Assembly: GCA_029433265.1 (NCBI GenBank)
Contig: JAQTHT010000007.1
Span: 1 to 61,627, forward strand
Length of the DNA stretch: 61,627 nt
From: Leuconostocaceae bacterium ESL0958
GTDB taxonomy: Bacteria; Bacillota; Bacilli; Lactobacillales; Lactobacillaceae
Direction: 5' to 3'
The notes below the pieces were generated by a model. It was not told the origin of the DNA and made no database searches. It was given only the letters and a program-made list of their open reading frames with translations. Position numbers and translations under genes: made by a program. Of the stretch, positions 54,328 through 61,627 are shown piece after piece. Each line of letters starts with the position of its first letter. Positions within the stretch are counted from its first letter, which is position 1.

Positions 54328-54365
54328 AAAAAGGGCACCGCTACTATTGAGCGGTGCCCTTTTTG
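54328..54365. terminator. Bidirectional terminator pbp/fur
   Basis: AAAAAGGGCACCGCT (54328-54342) pairs with AGCGGTGCCCTTTTT (54350-54364). Confidence 0.88.
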
Positions 54366-54370
54366 TGCGC

Positions 54371-54769
54371 TTATTTTTTGTCCGGATGACCATAGAGATC
54401 GATTCGATAGTCGGTAATGGTCAAACCAGTGGCTTCTTCGGCCGCCTTAATTAGGGTGCTAGGGTCGAAGTTGCTAGCGTCAATAATGTCGTTATTGTCC
54501 GTATTAATAACGTGGTAGTGCCTTTCTTCGGCCGTATCATAGTGCCGCTTGCCATCGGCCATGCCGTCAATGACGATGACTAAGTTAGCCGCGACAAACT
54601 TTTCCAAAGTGTTATAGACCGTGGCCAATGAAATCTCCGGTAGTTCCTGATGAATCATATCCGCCGTGGGATGGTTTTCATGGGTCATCATGTATTCCAA
54701 AACTAGTAAACGTTGCCGAGTAGCTTTTAATTGGTGTTCTTGGAGCACCGCTCGTAATTGATCAAGCAT
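54371..54769 (-). CDS. Fur/PerR-family regulator without cysteines
   Basis: A 132-residue Fur-family regulator. The DNA-binding helix is in ISLATVYNTLEKF and the metal ligands THENHPTAD, ERHYHVI and DASNFD are present. It contains no Cys at all, so the usual structural Cys4 zinc site is absent. ATG 54769 follows GGAGGCAAT. It is divergent from the VIT1 carriers, suggesting control of metal transport and itself. Confidence 0.85.
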   Translation of the reverse strand: MLDQLRAVLQEHQLKATRQRLLVLEYMMTHENHPTADMIHQELPEISLATVYNTLEKFVAANLVIVIDGMADGKRHYDTAEERHYHVINTDNNDIIDASNFDPSTLIKAAEEATGLTITDYRIDLYGHPDKK

Positions 54770-54801
54770 ATTGCCTCCTAACCGATCGATTGCTTAGGGC
54801 A

Positions 54802-54830
54802 ATTATAACACCAGAATTAGAATTGTTCAA
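54802..54830 (-). promoter_or_regulatory. fur-type gene promoter with operator in spacer
   Basis: On the minus strand TTGAAC (54830-54825) and TATAAT (54807-54802) are 17 bp apart. The spacer contains the sequence whose plus-strand reading TTAGAATTGTTC (54817-54828) resembles the operator before VIT1. Confidence 0.65.
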
Positions 54831-54837
54831 AAATGGA

Positions 54838-54885
54838 TTGACAAGTGATAGCATCCTTGGTATAAAAGTATTAGAATCATTCTTA
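54838..54885 (+). promoter_or_regulatory. VIT1 promoter with Per/Fur-box-like operator
   Basis: TTGACA (54838-54843) and TATAAA (54861-54866) are 17 bp apart. TTAGAAT-C-ATTCTTA (54871-54885) is a 7-1-7 near-palindrome close to the Per box TTATAATNATTATAA and lies over the expected transcription start. Confidence 0.7.
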
Positions 54886-54905
54886 ATTAAAAGGAGGACA
54901 ATCCG

Positions 54906-55577
54906 GTGGCGGAATCGTTGTTGGCACAAAATAATTTAATTCGAGCAGGCGTCATGGGGGGCAACGATGGCATTTTATCCATTGCGGGCATCATTATTGG
55001 TGTGGCTGCTGCTGGTCAAAGCCGGGGCAATATCCTGCTGGCTGCCTTTGCTGGGACCCTGGCGGGCATGGTATCGATGGCCATGGGCGAATATGTTTCA
55101 GTTCGTTCCAACCACGATGCCCAGCAGAAAGCACGCCTCACACAGCAGGCGGCGTTGGTCAGGGACTACGATGGCGAGTTTGATTTTGTTCGGCAAAAAT
55201 ATGTGACAGCAGGCATTGCGCCAGAACTAGCGGAAAGGGCCACTCAGGAAATGATGGCCCAGGATCCTTTGGGTACAACGGTTCGCGAACGCTTTGGTTT
55301 CTCCCTGGGTTCCGAGATTTCGGCCTTTGGGGCAGCGCTCGTTTCCTTTCTGACTTTTCCAGCCGGGGCTGCCTTTCCCATGGCCTGGGTCGCCTTCGCG
55401 CCCCGGCATGAGCGCTTGGCGGCCACCTTTCTGGCGGTGCTACTGGCCTTATTGTTGACGGGTTATGTAGCTGCTCTTGTGAACGGTGCTAACCGGCGCA
55501 GGGGAGCGTTGCGTAACTTACTAGCAGGACTAATCACAATGTTGGCAACCTTTGGCATTGGTTGCTTCTTTCACTAA
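54906..55577 (+). CDS. VIT1 family metal carrier 1
   Basis: A 223-residue VIT1/CCC1-type protein. GGNDGILSIAG (helix 1), MGEYVSVRS and three C-terminal helices fit the family, which moves Fe2+ or Mn2+ out of the cytoplasm. GTG 54906 with AAGGAGG upstream. The divergent Fur-family regulator and shared operators suggest metal-dependent control. Paired with a second VIT1 gene. Confidence 0.88.
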   Translation: MAESLLAQNNLIRAGVMGGNDGILSIAGIIIGVAAAGQSRGNILLAAFAGTLAGMVSMAMGEYVSVRSNHDAQQKARLTQQAALVRDYDGEFDFVRQKYVTAGIAPELAERATQEMMAQDPLGTTVRERFGFSLGSEISAFGAALVSFLTFPAGAAFPMAWVAFAPRHERLAATFLAVLLALLLTGYVAALVNGANRRRGALRNLLAGLITMLATFGIGCFFH

Positions 55578-55589
55578 GGAGGCTGGGTA

Positions 55590-56270
55590 ATGGCAGACAA
55601 ACAGGCAAGCACAGAGGAGCGGTTAAATACAATTCGCGCCGGCATTTTAGGATCGAACGACGGCATTTTAACGGTGGTCGGCGTGGTCTTTTCGGTGGCC
55701 GCTGCTAGCAGCAACCACCTTGTGATCATCCTGGCGGCGCTGTCGGACCTATTAGCCTGCGCACTATCGATGGGTTCAGGCGAATATGCGGCCGTTTCCG
55801 CCCAGCGGGATGCCGAAAAAGTAGTCCAGGCAAAAGAGGAAGGACGGTTGGGCACAGCAGCTGGTCAGGAGCAGCTCGCCAGTATTCAGTCCTTTTACGA
55901 AGATCGGGGTGTTTCGACGCAAACAGCAGCCTTGATTGCGGCCGACTTGTACCAGAAGAAGCCCTTGGCCACGGTCCTATCAGTGAAGTATGATTTGACG
56001 CTGGGCCGCTATGTTTCGCCCTTAGCTGCCGCCTTTTCTTCCACTTTTTCGGCGGCACTGGGTGGGGCGTTGCCACTATTGGCTCTTTTGCTATTTCCTC
56101 AGCGTTGGCAGTATCCAGCGGCCATTTTGGCCACTGTGCTGGCCGTTTCGTTGACGGGCTTTATTGCTGCCAAACTTTCGGCAGGTCGGCCTGCGCTGGC
56201 GGTTTACCGAAATATTTGGATTGGATTGGTTACGATTGCCATTCATTTTGGGATTGGCTTACTATTCTAA
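55590..56270 (+). CDS. VIT1 family metal carrier 2
   Basis: A 226-residue paralogue of the preceding gene: GSNDGILTVVG, GSGEYAAVSAQ and three C-terminal helices. It starts 12 bp after the first (AAGGAGG-ATG 55590). VIT proteins dimerise, so a heterodimer is possible but is inferred. Confidence 0.88.
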   Translation: MADKQASTEERLNTIRAGILGSNDGILTVVGVVFSVAAASSNHLVIILAALSDLLACALSMGSGEYAAVSAQRDAEKVVQAKEEGRLGTAAGQEQLASIQSFYEDRGVSTQTAALIAADLYQKKPLATVLSVKYDLTLGRYVSPLAAAFSSTFSAALGGALPLLALLLFPQRWQYPAAILATVLAVSLTGFIAAKLSAGRPALAVYRNIWIGLVTIAIHFGIGLLF

Positions 56271-56317
56271 ACAAAGCCTATGTTATCTAGTTTTTTCGCA
56301 ATTCTTTTAAAAAGGTA

Positions 56318-56346
56318 TTGGCGGAATTGTCTTAGACAACTATAAT
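56318..56346 (+). promoter_or_regulatory. nox promoter with palindrome in spacer
   Basis: TTGGCG (56318-56323) and TATAAT (56341-56346) are 17 bp apart. The spacer holds the perfect palindrome TTGTCT-T-AGACAA (56327-56339), a likely operator. Confidence 0.7.
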
Positions 56347-56386
56347 GGTATTAAGTAAATTTGTTGAAATTTTAACGGAGGAATTC

Positions 56387-57751
56387 ATGATGAAAGTTGT
56401 AGTTATTGGTGCTTCCCACGGCGGCCACGAGGCAGCGCACGAACTGCTGACCCGTTACGACGATGCAGAAGTCACAATTTATGAGGCGGGAGACTTTATC
56501 TCCTTCATGTCCTGTGGCATGCAGTTGTATTTGGAAGACAAGGTTTCCCGTCGTGACGACGTGCGGAACTTTAAAGAAGCTGACATCGAACAGTACGGTG
56601 GCAAGGTCTTCAAGAACCACGAGGTGACGGCCATTGATACGGATGCCAAGAAGGTGACGGTCAAGGACGTTCGGACTGGTGATAGCATCGAAGACAGTTA
56701 CGATAAGTTGATCGTGTCCTCTGGTGTTTCCCCAGTGACCTTACCGGTTCCTGGTGCTGATATGGAAAACGTCTACTTGATGCGTGGCCGGGACTGGGCC
56801 ACGAAGATTTATGACAAGACCCATGACAACGCAGTGGAAAACGTTGTGGTTGTCGGTACGGGTTATATCGGTATCGAAGCAGCCGAAGTCTTTGCCAAGG
56901 CTGGAAAGCATGTAACGGTCATCGATATGATTGACAGCCCACTGGGTAATTATCTTGATCCTGAACTGTCTGCTAAGATTCGAGCAGAATTGGAAGCCCA
57001 TGGAATCGACTTGCACTTGGGGCACACGGTGGCCGAATTTAATGGTGACCAGGTCCTCCAATCCGTGAAGACGGACGACGGCCAAGTCTTTGACGCCGAC
57101 GTGGCCATTGTGGCCGCCGGTGTTAAGCCAAATACCAAGTATTTGGAAGGGACGTTGGACTTGGATGCTCGTGGTTACATCAAGACGAATGCTTACTTGC
57201 AGACGTCTGCACCGGATGTATATGCCATCGGCGATGCCATTTTGCCACTCTTTGCACCAGCCGGTCAGCCAGCGCCAATCGCATTGGCTTCCACGGCCCG
57301 CCGCGAAGCCCGTTATGTAGTGGAAAACATGATGATTGAAAAGCCTGGTCGTTCCTTCGCAGGTGTCAATGGTTCCTCTGCTTTGACGGTCTTTGATTAT
57401 TCATTGGCCACGACTGGGGTTAACGCGAACAATGCTGCCAAGATGAACTTGGATGTGGCTTATTCCCTCTATCAAGATACGGTTCGTCCTAACTTTGTGC
57501 AGGATGGTAACCCAGAAATTATGATTAAGCTGGCTTACAACCCCCACACCCACGAAATCATGGGGGGACAAGTCTTGTCTAAGGCTGATGTGACGGCTCA
57601 TGCCAACACGATTGCCTTGGCCATTAAGGGCAAGATGACCTTGGAAGACTTGGCAGAAGCCGACTTCTTCTTCCAACCTGGCTATGACCGTCAGTGGTCT
57701 GTTTTGAACTTGGCTGCACAAACTGCCTTGGGTGAAACGCCTTCCGTTTAA
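56387..57751 (+). CDS. nox: H2O-forming NADH oxidase
   Basis: A 454-residue FAD/NAD disulfide-type oxidoreductase. The redox Cys is Cys43 in ISFMSCGMQL; GASHGGHEAA is the FAD site, VVVGTGYIGIEAAEV the NADH site and VYAIGDA the second FAD contact. It reduces O2 to water with NADH and relieves oxygen and redox pressure in aerotolerant fermenters. ATG 56387 or 56390, both after ACGGAGG; the longer upstream frame has no RBS. Confidence 0.92.
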   Translation: MMKVVVIGASHGGHEAAHELLTRYDDAEVTIYEAGDFISFMSCGMQLYLEDKVSRRDDVRNFKEADIEQYGGKVFKNHEVTAIDTDAKKVTVKDVRTGDSIEDSYDKLIVSSGVSPVTLPVPGADMENVYLMRGRDWATKIYDKTHDNAVENVVVVGTGYIGIEAAEVFAKAGKHVTVIDMIDSPLGNYLDPELSAKIRAELEAHGIDLHLGHTVAEFNGDQVLQSVKTDDGQVFDADVAIVAAGVKPNTKYLEGTLDLDARGYIKTNAYLQTSAPDVYAIGDAILPLFAPAGQPAPIALASTARREARYVVENMMIEKPGRSFAGVNGSSALTVFDYSLATTGVNANNAAKMNLDVAYSLYQDTVRPNFVQDGNPEIMIKLAYNPHTHEIMGGQVLSKADVTAHANTIALAIKGKMTLEDLAEADFFFQPGYDRQWSVLNLAAQTALGETPSV

Positions 57752-57761
57752 ATACGCTGAG

Positions 57762-57785
57762 AACCGCCGTTAGGCGGTTTTTTTG
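57762..57785 (+). terminator. Terminator after nox
   Basis: AACCGCC (57762-57768) pairs with GGCGGTT (57773-57779) and continues into a T run. Confidence 0.8.
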
Positions 57786-57876
57786 TTAGGTCTTATGCTG
57801 CTGCCAGAACAAAAGTGGCTGTTTGTCGGCGAAAAAGACGCTGGCTGCTACTACTTTTTATGGCATAATAGTAGTT

Positions 57877-58740
57877 ATGAAAAGTTATCTGACCAAAAGA
57901 TGGGCCCGTCTCGATCATGCTTTGCACATTCGGGATCTGATGCTCTTCATTGGCCGGGCCCGGTTGAACCTAATGGGACCGGCCTTTGCTTACTATGTTC
58001 TGCTGACACTCTTCCCGATGCTGATTGCCGTGGTCGCCTTAGTAGCTGCCCTGCACAAGGATACCGTCCAGGCGCTGAATGTGATGGGCAATGTGTTACC
58101 AGATTCGATTATGGCTTTCTTACAGCCAGTTTTTGAATCGATTGCAAAAGCCAAAACGAGGTCTTATTTGTCCATTTCGTTGCTCTTTATTTTGTGGTCG
58201 CTTTCGCAGGTGACTGCCTTGTTGCGGCGGACCTTTAATGACATTGCCGGTGTTAAAGAGCGCGTTGCCCCCTTTTTAACGCGGGCTTGGGCCTTTCTCT
58301 GGCTAATTATTGTGGTGGTGGCTTTTACGGCACTGCTCGTAGCTGGTAATATTTTTTCCGTCTTAGTGGAAAATTATACTGGTTTGGCAGTTTGGGTGGC
58401 ACCAACCCGTTGGTTGATTGTCCTGGGCCTCTGGTTGGTGATGACAGCGATGAACTACTGGCTGCCCACCAAAGCCGCGCGGCCGCCCTTTCACATTGTC
58501 CTTTTTGGTTCGTTGGTTGACTTAGGGCTGCTGTCCGCCGTCAATAAGACTTTTGCAGCTTATGCGAACTTGCAGTTTGGCCGCTACGGCTTCTACCAGT
58601 CGATTACGTCCATTATCGTTTTCCTGGTTTGGTTAAATATTATTGCCATCATCTTAGCCAGTGGCTATATCTTAATGACTTGGCTGGCTACTTTCCCCCG
58701 CCTACAACGCAGAAAGGGTAAACATGTTTCAAAAGACTGA
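57877..58740 (+). CDS. YihY/BrkB family membrane protein
   Basis: A 287-residue protein with six hydrophobic helices. GPAFAYYVLLTLFPMLIAV and GRYGFYQSITSIIVFLVWLN fit YihY/UPF0761 (formerly RNase BN). Function in the envelope is unknown. The start ATG 57877 (MKSYLTKRW) has no RBS; a -10-like CATAAT (57864-57869) lies 7 nt before it, suggesting a leaderless mRNA. A TTG start at 57823 is an alternative without RBS. Confidence 0.82.
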   Translation: MKSYLTKRWARLDHALHIRDLMLFIGRARLNLMGPAFAYYVLLTLFPMLIAVVALVAALHKDTVQALNVMGNVLPDSIMAFLQPVFESIAKAKTRSYLSISLLFILWSLSQVTALLRRTFNDIAGVKERVAPFLTRAWAFLWLIIVVVAFTALLVAGNIFSVLVENYTGLAVWVAPTRWLIVLGLWLVMTAMNYWLPTKAARPPFHIVLFGSLVDLGLLSAVNKTFAAYANLQFGRYGFYQSITSIIVFLVWLNIIAIILASGYILMTWLATFPRLQRRKGKHVSKD

Positions 58741-59320
58741 CTTTGACCTATTTCAAGAGCAGACCTTAGCTGGTCGCATGGACCGGATTCGGACGATTGT
58801 TGATCCAAAATTTGAGGATTTTGCTGCAGCTGCATTGCCGTTGCTCAAGGCTGACGGGCAAGACTGGCAGGTCCACGTTGCCCAGCATAAGATGCGGAAG
58901 AAGAATCCACCGGAAAATACCTGGGTGGCTTTGGCGCCCAATAAGCGGGGCTATAAGATGATGCCTCACTTTGAACTTGGGCTCTGGTCGGACCACCTTT
59001 ATTTGTATTTAGCGGTCGAAGAAAATATGAAGGCGCAAGAACAGACGGCAGCCATTGCCGCGCGCCTAGCCGAACTCAGGCCGATGGTGGCAGCGCTGCC
59101 GGAAGACTACTGTCTGTCCACCCAGCATATGGAAAAGATGCAGTTGCCGCTGGCAGACTATGAAGCGGCTGTGGCACGCTTTGAACGGGTCAAGACGGCC
59201 GAAGTGCTGGTTGGCGTGCAGGTGCCTGTGACGAGTCCGCTCATGGGGACGCCGGCCTTGGACAGCTATTTACTAGAGGTGCTGCAAGCGCTGCTGCCGC
59301 TCTATGAAAAAATTCGGTAA
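58724..59320 (+). CDS. YktB-like protein (DUF1054)
   Basis: A 198-residue soluble protein. FDLFQEQTLAGRMDRIR, the NTWVALAPNKRGYK segment and HFELGLWSDHLYLYLAV match DUF1054 (YktB). Function unknown. It overlaps the end of the YihY gene by 17 nt, with AGAAAGGG before ATG 58724. Confidence 0.85.
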   Translation: MFQKTDFDLFQEQTLAGRMDRIRTIVDPKFEDFAAAALPLLKADGQDWQVHVAQHKMRKKNPPENTWVALAPNKRGYKMMPHFELGLWSDHLYLYLAVEENMKAQEQTAAIAARLAELRPMVAALPEDYCLSTQHMEKMQLPLADYEAAVARFERVKTAEVLVGVQVPVTSPLMGTPALDSYLLEVLQALLPLYEKIR

Positions 59321-59564
59321 TGTAGAAAACTTTCTCTGTTCGTAGCACTTCTTTTCCCCAAAAATAGGATTAATTTTTAACTAGTCAACATACTGAGCGC
59401 TTCTATTTGTGCCACTTCTCTTTTTAGATGGATGCTTGCTTTTCCAAGAATTAACAAATCGTCATGGAATACGGCAGAAATTTTTAATCTTATCAGTCAT
59501 AAAGACGAATACAGATTTGAATCTACCTTCTAAAAATCAGCATCATTCCTTAGGAGAATACGAT

Positions 59565-59879
59565 ATGGTAAACATTGTTATAAGAATAATAATTGATTTA
59601 TATGCAATACTAATGATCGTAGCTTCTTTTCAATCCATCCATAATAATCCAAAACAATCTATTCCTTTTCACTTAATAAACTTATTTATCAGTTTGTTAA
59701 TTTTATCAACATCCTTTTTTAAGCTAAAAATATTTATTATCGGGTCAATAATTGGCATTATCGGCTATCAGTTAACAGCGATCTATCGCGGAATATCAAC
59801 TAACAACTTACACATTCGTCATCATATCATTAGGGCAGTTATATCATTTATATTAATTACAGGATTACTGCTTCTGTGA
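59565..59879 (+). CDS. Small hypothetical membrane protein
   Basis: A 104-residue protein, ATG 59565 behind TAGGAG, with four hydrophobic stretches. Very AT-rich compared with the neighbours and in a region of mobile remnants, so it is probably acquired. No family recognised. Confidence 0.5.
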   Translation: MVNIVIRIIIDLYAILMIVASFQSIHNNPKQSIPFHLINLFISLLILSTSFFKLKIFIIGSIIGIIGYQLTAIYRGISTNNLHIRHHIIRAVISFILITGLLLL

Positions 59880-60059
59880 AAATTCATAACACAGGACTAT
59901 TTGAATACTTCCCATAGCTAAAATTTTCATTAGCTATTATGGAACATGGTTCGTCTGCATTATCTATTAATGGCAGATTCTATAATTAATTCGAACGATA
60001 ATTAAAAACAAAAAACCCAAAGAAATTCTACTTTTGGTTGGTCTAGCAACTACCATTGT

Positions 60060-60560
60060 AAAGAATTTCGAACTAAAAAAGGATTAACGCAACAAGAAGT
60101 GGCATCCCAATTATTTGTAACACGTCAAACAATATCAAGATGGGAAAACGGAAAAAAGATTCCATCGTTAGAAGCTCTCGAAGATTTATCAAATATTTAT
60201 GGCGTTTCTATCTTAGAAATGTTAAAGGAGATAAATATGAAAGATAAAAATATTAACTATATGGCATTATTAGGAATGATTTTTTCTAATATTCTCTTAA
60301 TTATGACCATTGGATTAGTAATAATCGGATTGACTTTAACTGCCATTATTACTGACATTTCTATGATATTCAGTTCTGTGTTGTTTATTTTGTTTGTTTC
60401 ATTGAAAGAACAATCCTTTGATTGGACAACACTCCTAATAACTATTGCTATCAGCGTAGTTGGATTATTACTCATTTTACCATTGAGAAAAGTATTAAAA
60501 TTCCTTCTCGAGTACCTAAAGCGTTATTGTAAATATACAATGAAGAGTATATTTTATTAA
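60060..60560 (+). pseudogene. 5'-truncated membrane XRE regulator
   Basis: KEFRTKKGLTQQEVA (from 60060) and the following helix-turn-helix (VTRQTISRWENGKKIPSLE) fit the start of an XRE-family regulator, followed by three or four C-terminal helices. No start codon with RBS is found upstream, and the only in-frame standard start is GTG 60099, which would remove the first helix. It appears to have lost its start. AT-rich, between mobile remnants. Confidence 0.6.
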
Positions 60561-60643
60561 AAATTATTATAAATATGTTGTATCTTAAAAAGGAATCCAA
60601 ATGTCATTGGCCCGTAACCCAAAAGTTGAAGTGAATAATTAGC

Positions 60644-61290
60644 CTAGCTGGCCAGTTGCCGATATTCAATCAGCGACTGGCCTTTTAGTTTAATCTGAAT
60701 GCATTCTGTCTTATAGTAATGAATCCATTCTTGGATGGCCGTTTTTAGTTCGGCAACAGAATGAAATTGACTCAGTTCGCCAATCTCTGTCTTCAATTTG
60801 TTGAAGAAGCTTTCCATCGCTGCGTTATCAAGGGCAGTCGCTTTACGCGACATGCTGGGCTTAAGCCCACTTTTCAGTAATAATTGACGGCATGTGCGAT
60901 GGCGATACTGCCAACCTTGGTCAGTGTGCAGATACGTTTGATAGCCACGAACGGGTAATTGTTCCGCTAACTTTTTTGATTGGTTGCAGCGCAAAATTTC
61001 AATCTGGTTTTGTACTGAGTGCATAGGTGATGATTTCTTTGTTGTAAAGATCCAAAATTGGTTCCAAATAGATTCTTTCACCGGTCATTGGCAATCTGAA
61101 TGCCGTTACATCACTGGCTAATTTTTGTAGAGGCCGGTCACTTTGGAAAGGACGATGCAGCCGATTCTTCGTCTTTTGACCCCTTAGTCCTGGATAGGCG
61201 TTATACTTGGCTCGTTTCTGACGATAGCCAGCTCCTTTGATGTGCATGTCATGCATCAAATGTTGCACTTTTTCTACCAGAAGCCAAACG
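60644..61290 (-). pseudogene. Decayed IS3-family transposase OrfB
   Basis: Two overlapping frames on the minus strand. 61268-60999 holds the first part: VQHLMHDMHIKGAGYRQK and SDVTAFRL (first Asp). 61081-60644 has the second Asp (HTDQGWQY) and Glu (NAAMESFFNKLKTE) with the IS3 C-terminus (YKTECIQIKLKGQSLIEY). A frameshift near 61000-61080 breaks the gene, and the N-terminus (about 100 residues) and OrfA are missing. Non-functional IS3 (IS150-like) remnant. Confidence 0.85.
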
Positions 61291-61320
61291 CCTTGATAGG
61301 CTTGACTTCTGGTAGAAAAA
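61269..61320. terminator. Long hairpin at the IS remnant edge
   Basis: TTTTTCTACCAGAAG (61269-61283) pairs perfectly with CTTCTGGTAGAAAAA (61306-61320), and inner bases can extend it. Both arms carry T/A runs, so it could terminate in both directions. It coincides with the point where the IS3 reading ends. Confidence 0.7.
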
Positions 61321-61397
61321 ACATTGAGAAAATGCCTTTTCCTGTAAACTATTAGCTATGGTGTTGTAGTTAGACACCGGGAAAGGAGGACAAAATT

Positions 61398-61517
61398 TTG
61401 CAACTCCTAATTAGCTTAGCGCAATTCCTGCTGGGCGTGTTATCTTCTGTTTTAGCCACCATGCTTGCAGAAATAGCATTAACTAAATTGCGTAAATGGT
61501 TATCTCGAAAGGGATAA
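61398..61517 (+). CDS. Small toxin-like hydrophobic peptide
   Basis: A 39-residue peptide from TTG 61398, behind GAAAGGAGG with an 8-nt gap. One hydrophobic helix (SLAQFLLGVLSSVLATMLAE) is followed by a basic end (LTKLRKWLSRKG). This resembles the Fst/Ldr group of type I toxins in lactobacilli, and the following terminator-like stem has the GGTCGGCCAACC form seen in such loci as I recall. The convergent antitoxin RNA expected to the right would be cut off by the terminal repeat. Confidence 0.5.
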   Translation: MQLLISLAQFLLGVLSSVLATMLAEIALTKLRKWLSRKG

Positions 61518-61526
61518 GCGTATGTG

Positions 61527-61552
61527 CCTCGGTCGGCCAACCGGGGTTTTTT
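61527..61552 (+). terminator. Terminator of the toxin-like gene
   Basis: CCTCGGT (61527-61533) pairs with ACCGGGG (61540-61546), followed by six T. GGTTGGCC-type symmetry may make it bidirectional. Confidence 0.7.
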
Positions 61553-61554
61553 GT

Positions 61555-61627
61555 GGTGAATTGTCAATTCAAGTGCAACAGTTTTTCCTGATAAACCTGG
61601 TTGGATGATTGCCAACCAAATATTTTT
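61555..61627. repeat. Terminal inverted repeat, right copy
   Basis: The exact reverse complement of bases 5-77. It directly follows the toxin terminator, so the repeat entered between the toxin-like gene and what would have been its antitoxin. Confidence 0.6.

Overview
The window looks like a chromosomal contig from a lactic acid bacterium of the family Lactobacillaceae. Supporting signs are moderate GC, purine-rich GGAGG-type ribosome-binding sites, a KxYKxGKxW-type signal peptide with an LPXTG anchor, a LafA/LafB/LtaS lipoteichoic acid module, a comG-ytxK-ackA block and a LexA box of Gram-positive type. I do not assign a genus. The two ends carry the same 73 bp in opposite orientation, so the contig probably breaks inside copies of one mobile element.

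Layout. 1-200: repeat end. 201-1466: MFS carrier. 1679-1827: tRNA-Asn and tRNA-Thr. 2292-2462: small membrane protein. 2520-10320 (minus): an aromatic amino acid operon read aroE, aroD, MFS-chorismate mutase fusion, aroC, aroA, tyrA, aroK and a short prephenate-processing protein, preceded by a leader peptide and a chain of alternative RNA stems. 10543-11715: ammonium transporter. 11900-14000: AT-rich patch with a SpoIIM-like protein and small membrane proteins. 14093-18190 (minus): 1365-residue LPXTG adhesin. 18634-21841: SDR-like protein, Cse60-like protein, membrane-bound XRE regulator, TSUP exporter, NUDIX hydrolase. 21974-27183: tgt, yajC and a heterodimeric ABC exporter. 27311-33077: glycolipid and lipoteichoic acid synthesis. 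33168-38078: uvrB-uvrA under a LexA box. 38133-40570: thyA, dCMP deaminase, folD. 40642-46531: comGA-GG, ytxK, ackA. 46619-54296: MltG-like/GH73 fusion, sugar carrier with a cre site, greA, YfhO, PBP2. 54371-56270: Fur-family regulator divergent from two VIT1 carriers. 56387-59320: NADH oxidase, YihY, YktB. 59330-61627: AT-rich end with a truncated regulator, a decayed IS3 transposase, a toxin-like peptide and the terminal repeat.

The strongest signal is the aromatic operon leader. A 19-residue peptide carries three Tyr and three Phe codons in a stretch of eight. It is followed by mutually exclusive stems that end in an intrinsic terminator directly before aroE, and no T-box motif is present. 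The same operon encodes a chorismate mutase fused to a 12-helix transporter and ends with a short protein resembling the prephenate dehydratase/BacA group without an ACT domain. DAHP synthase and aroB are not in the window.

Other links between genes: LafA, LafB, a YbhN-type membrane protein, YkuJ and LtaS form one tight gene chain for lipoteichoic acid anchor and polymer synthesis. The Fur-family protein and the VIT1 pair share related operator-like sequences across their divergent promoters. The comG genes overlap one another and lead into ytxK and ackA.
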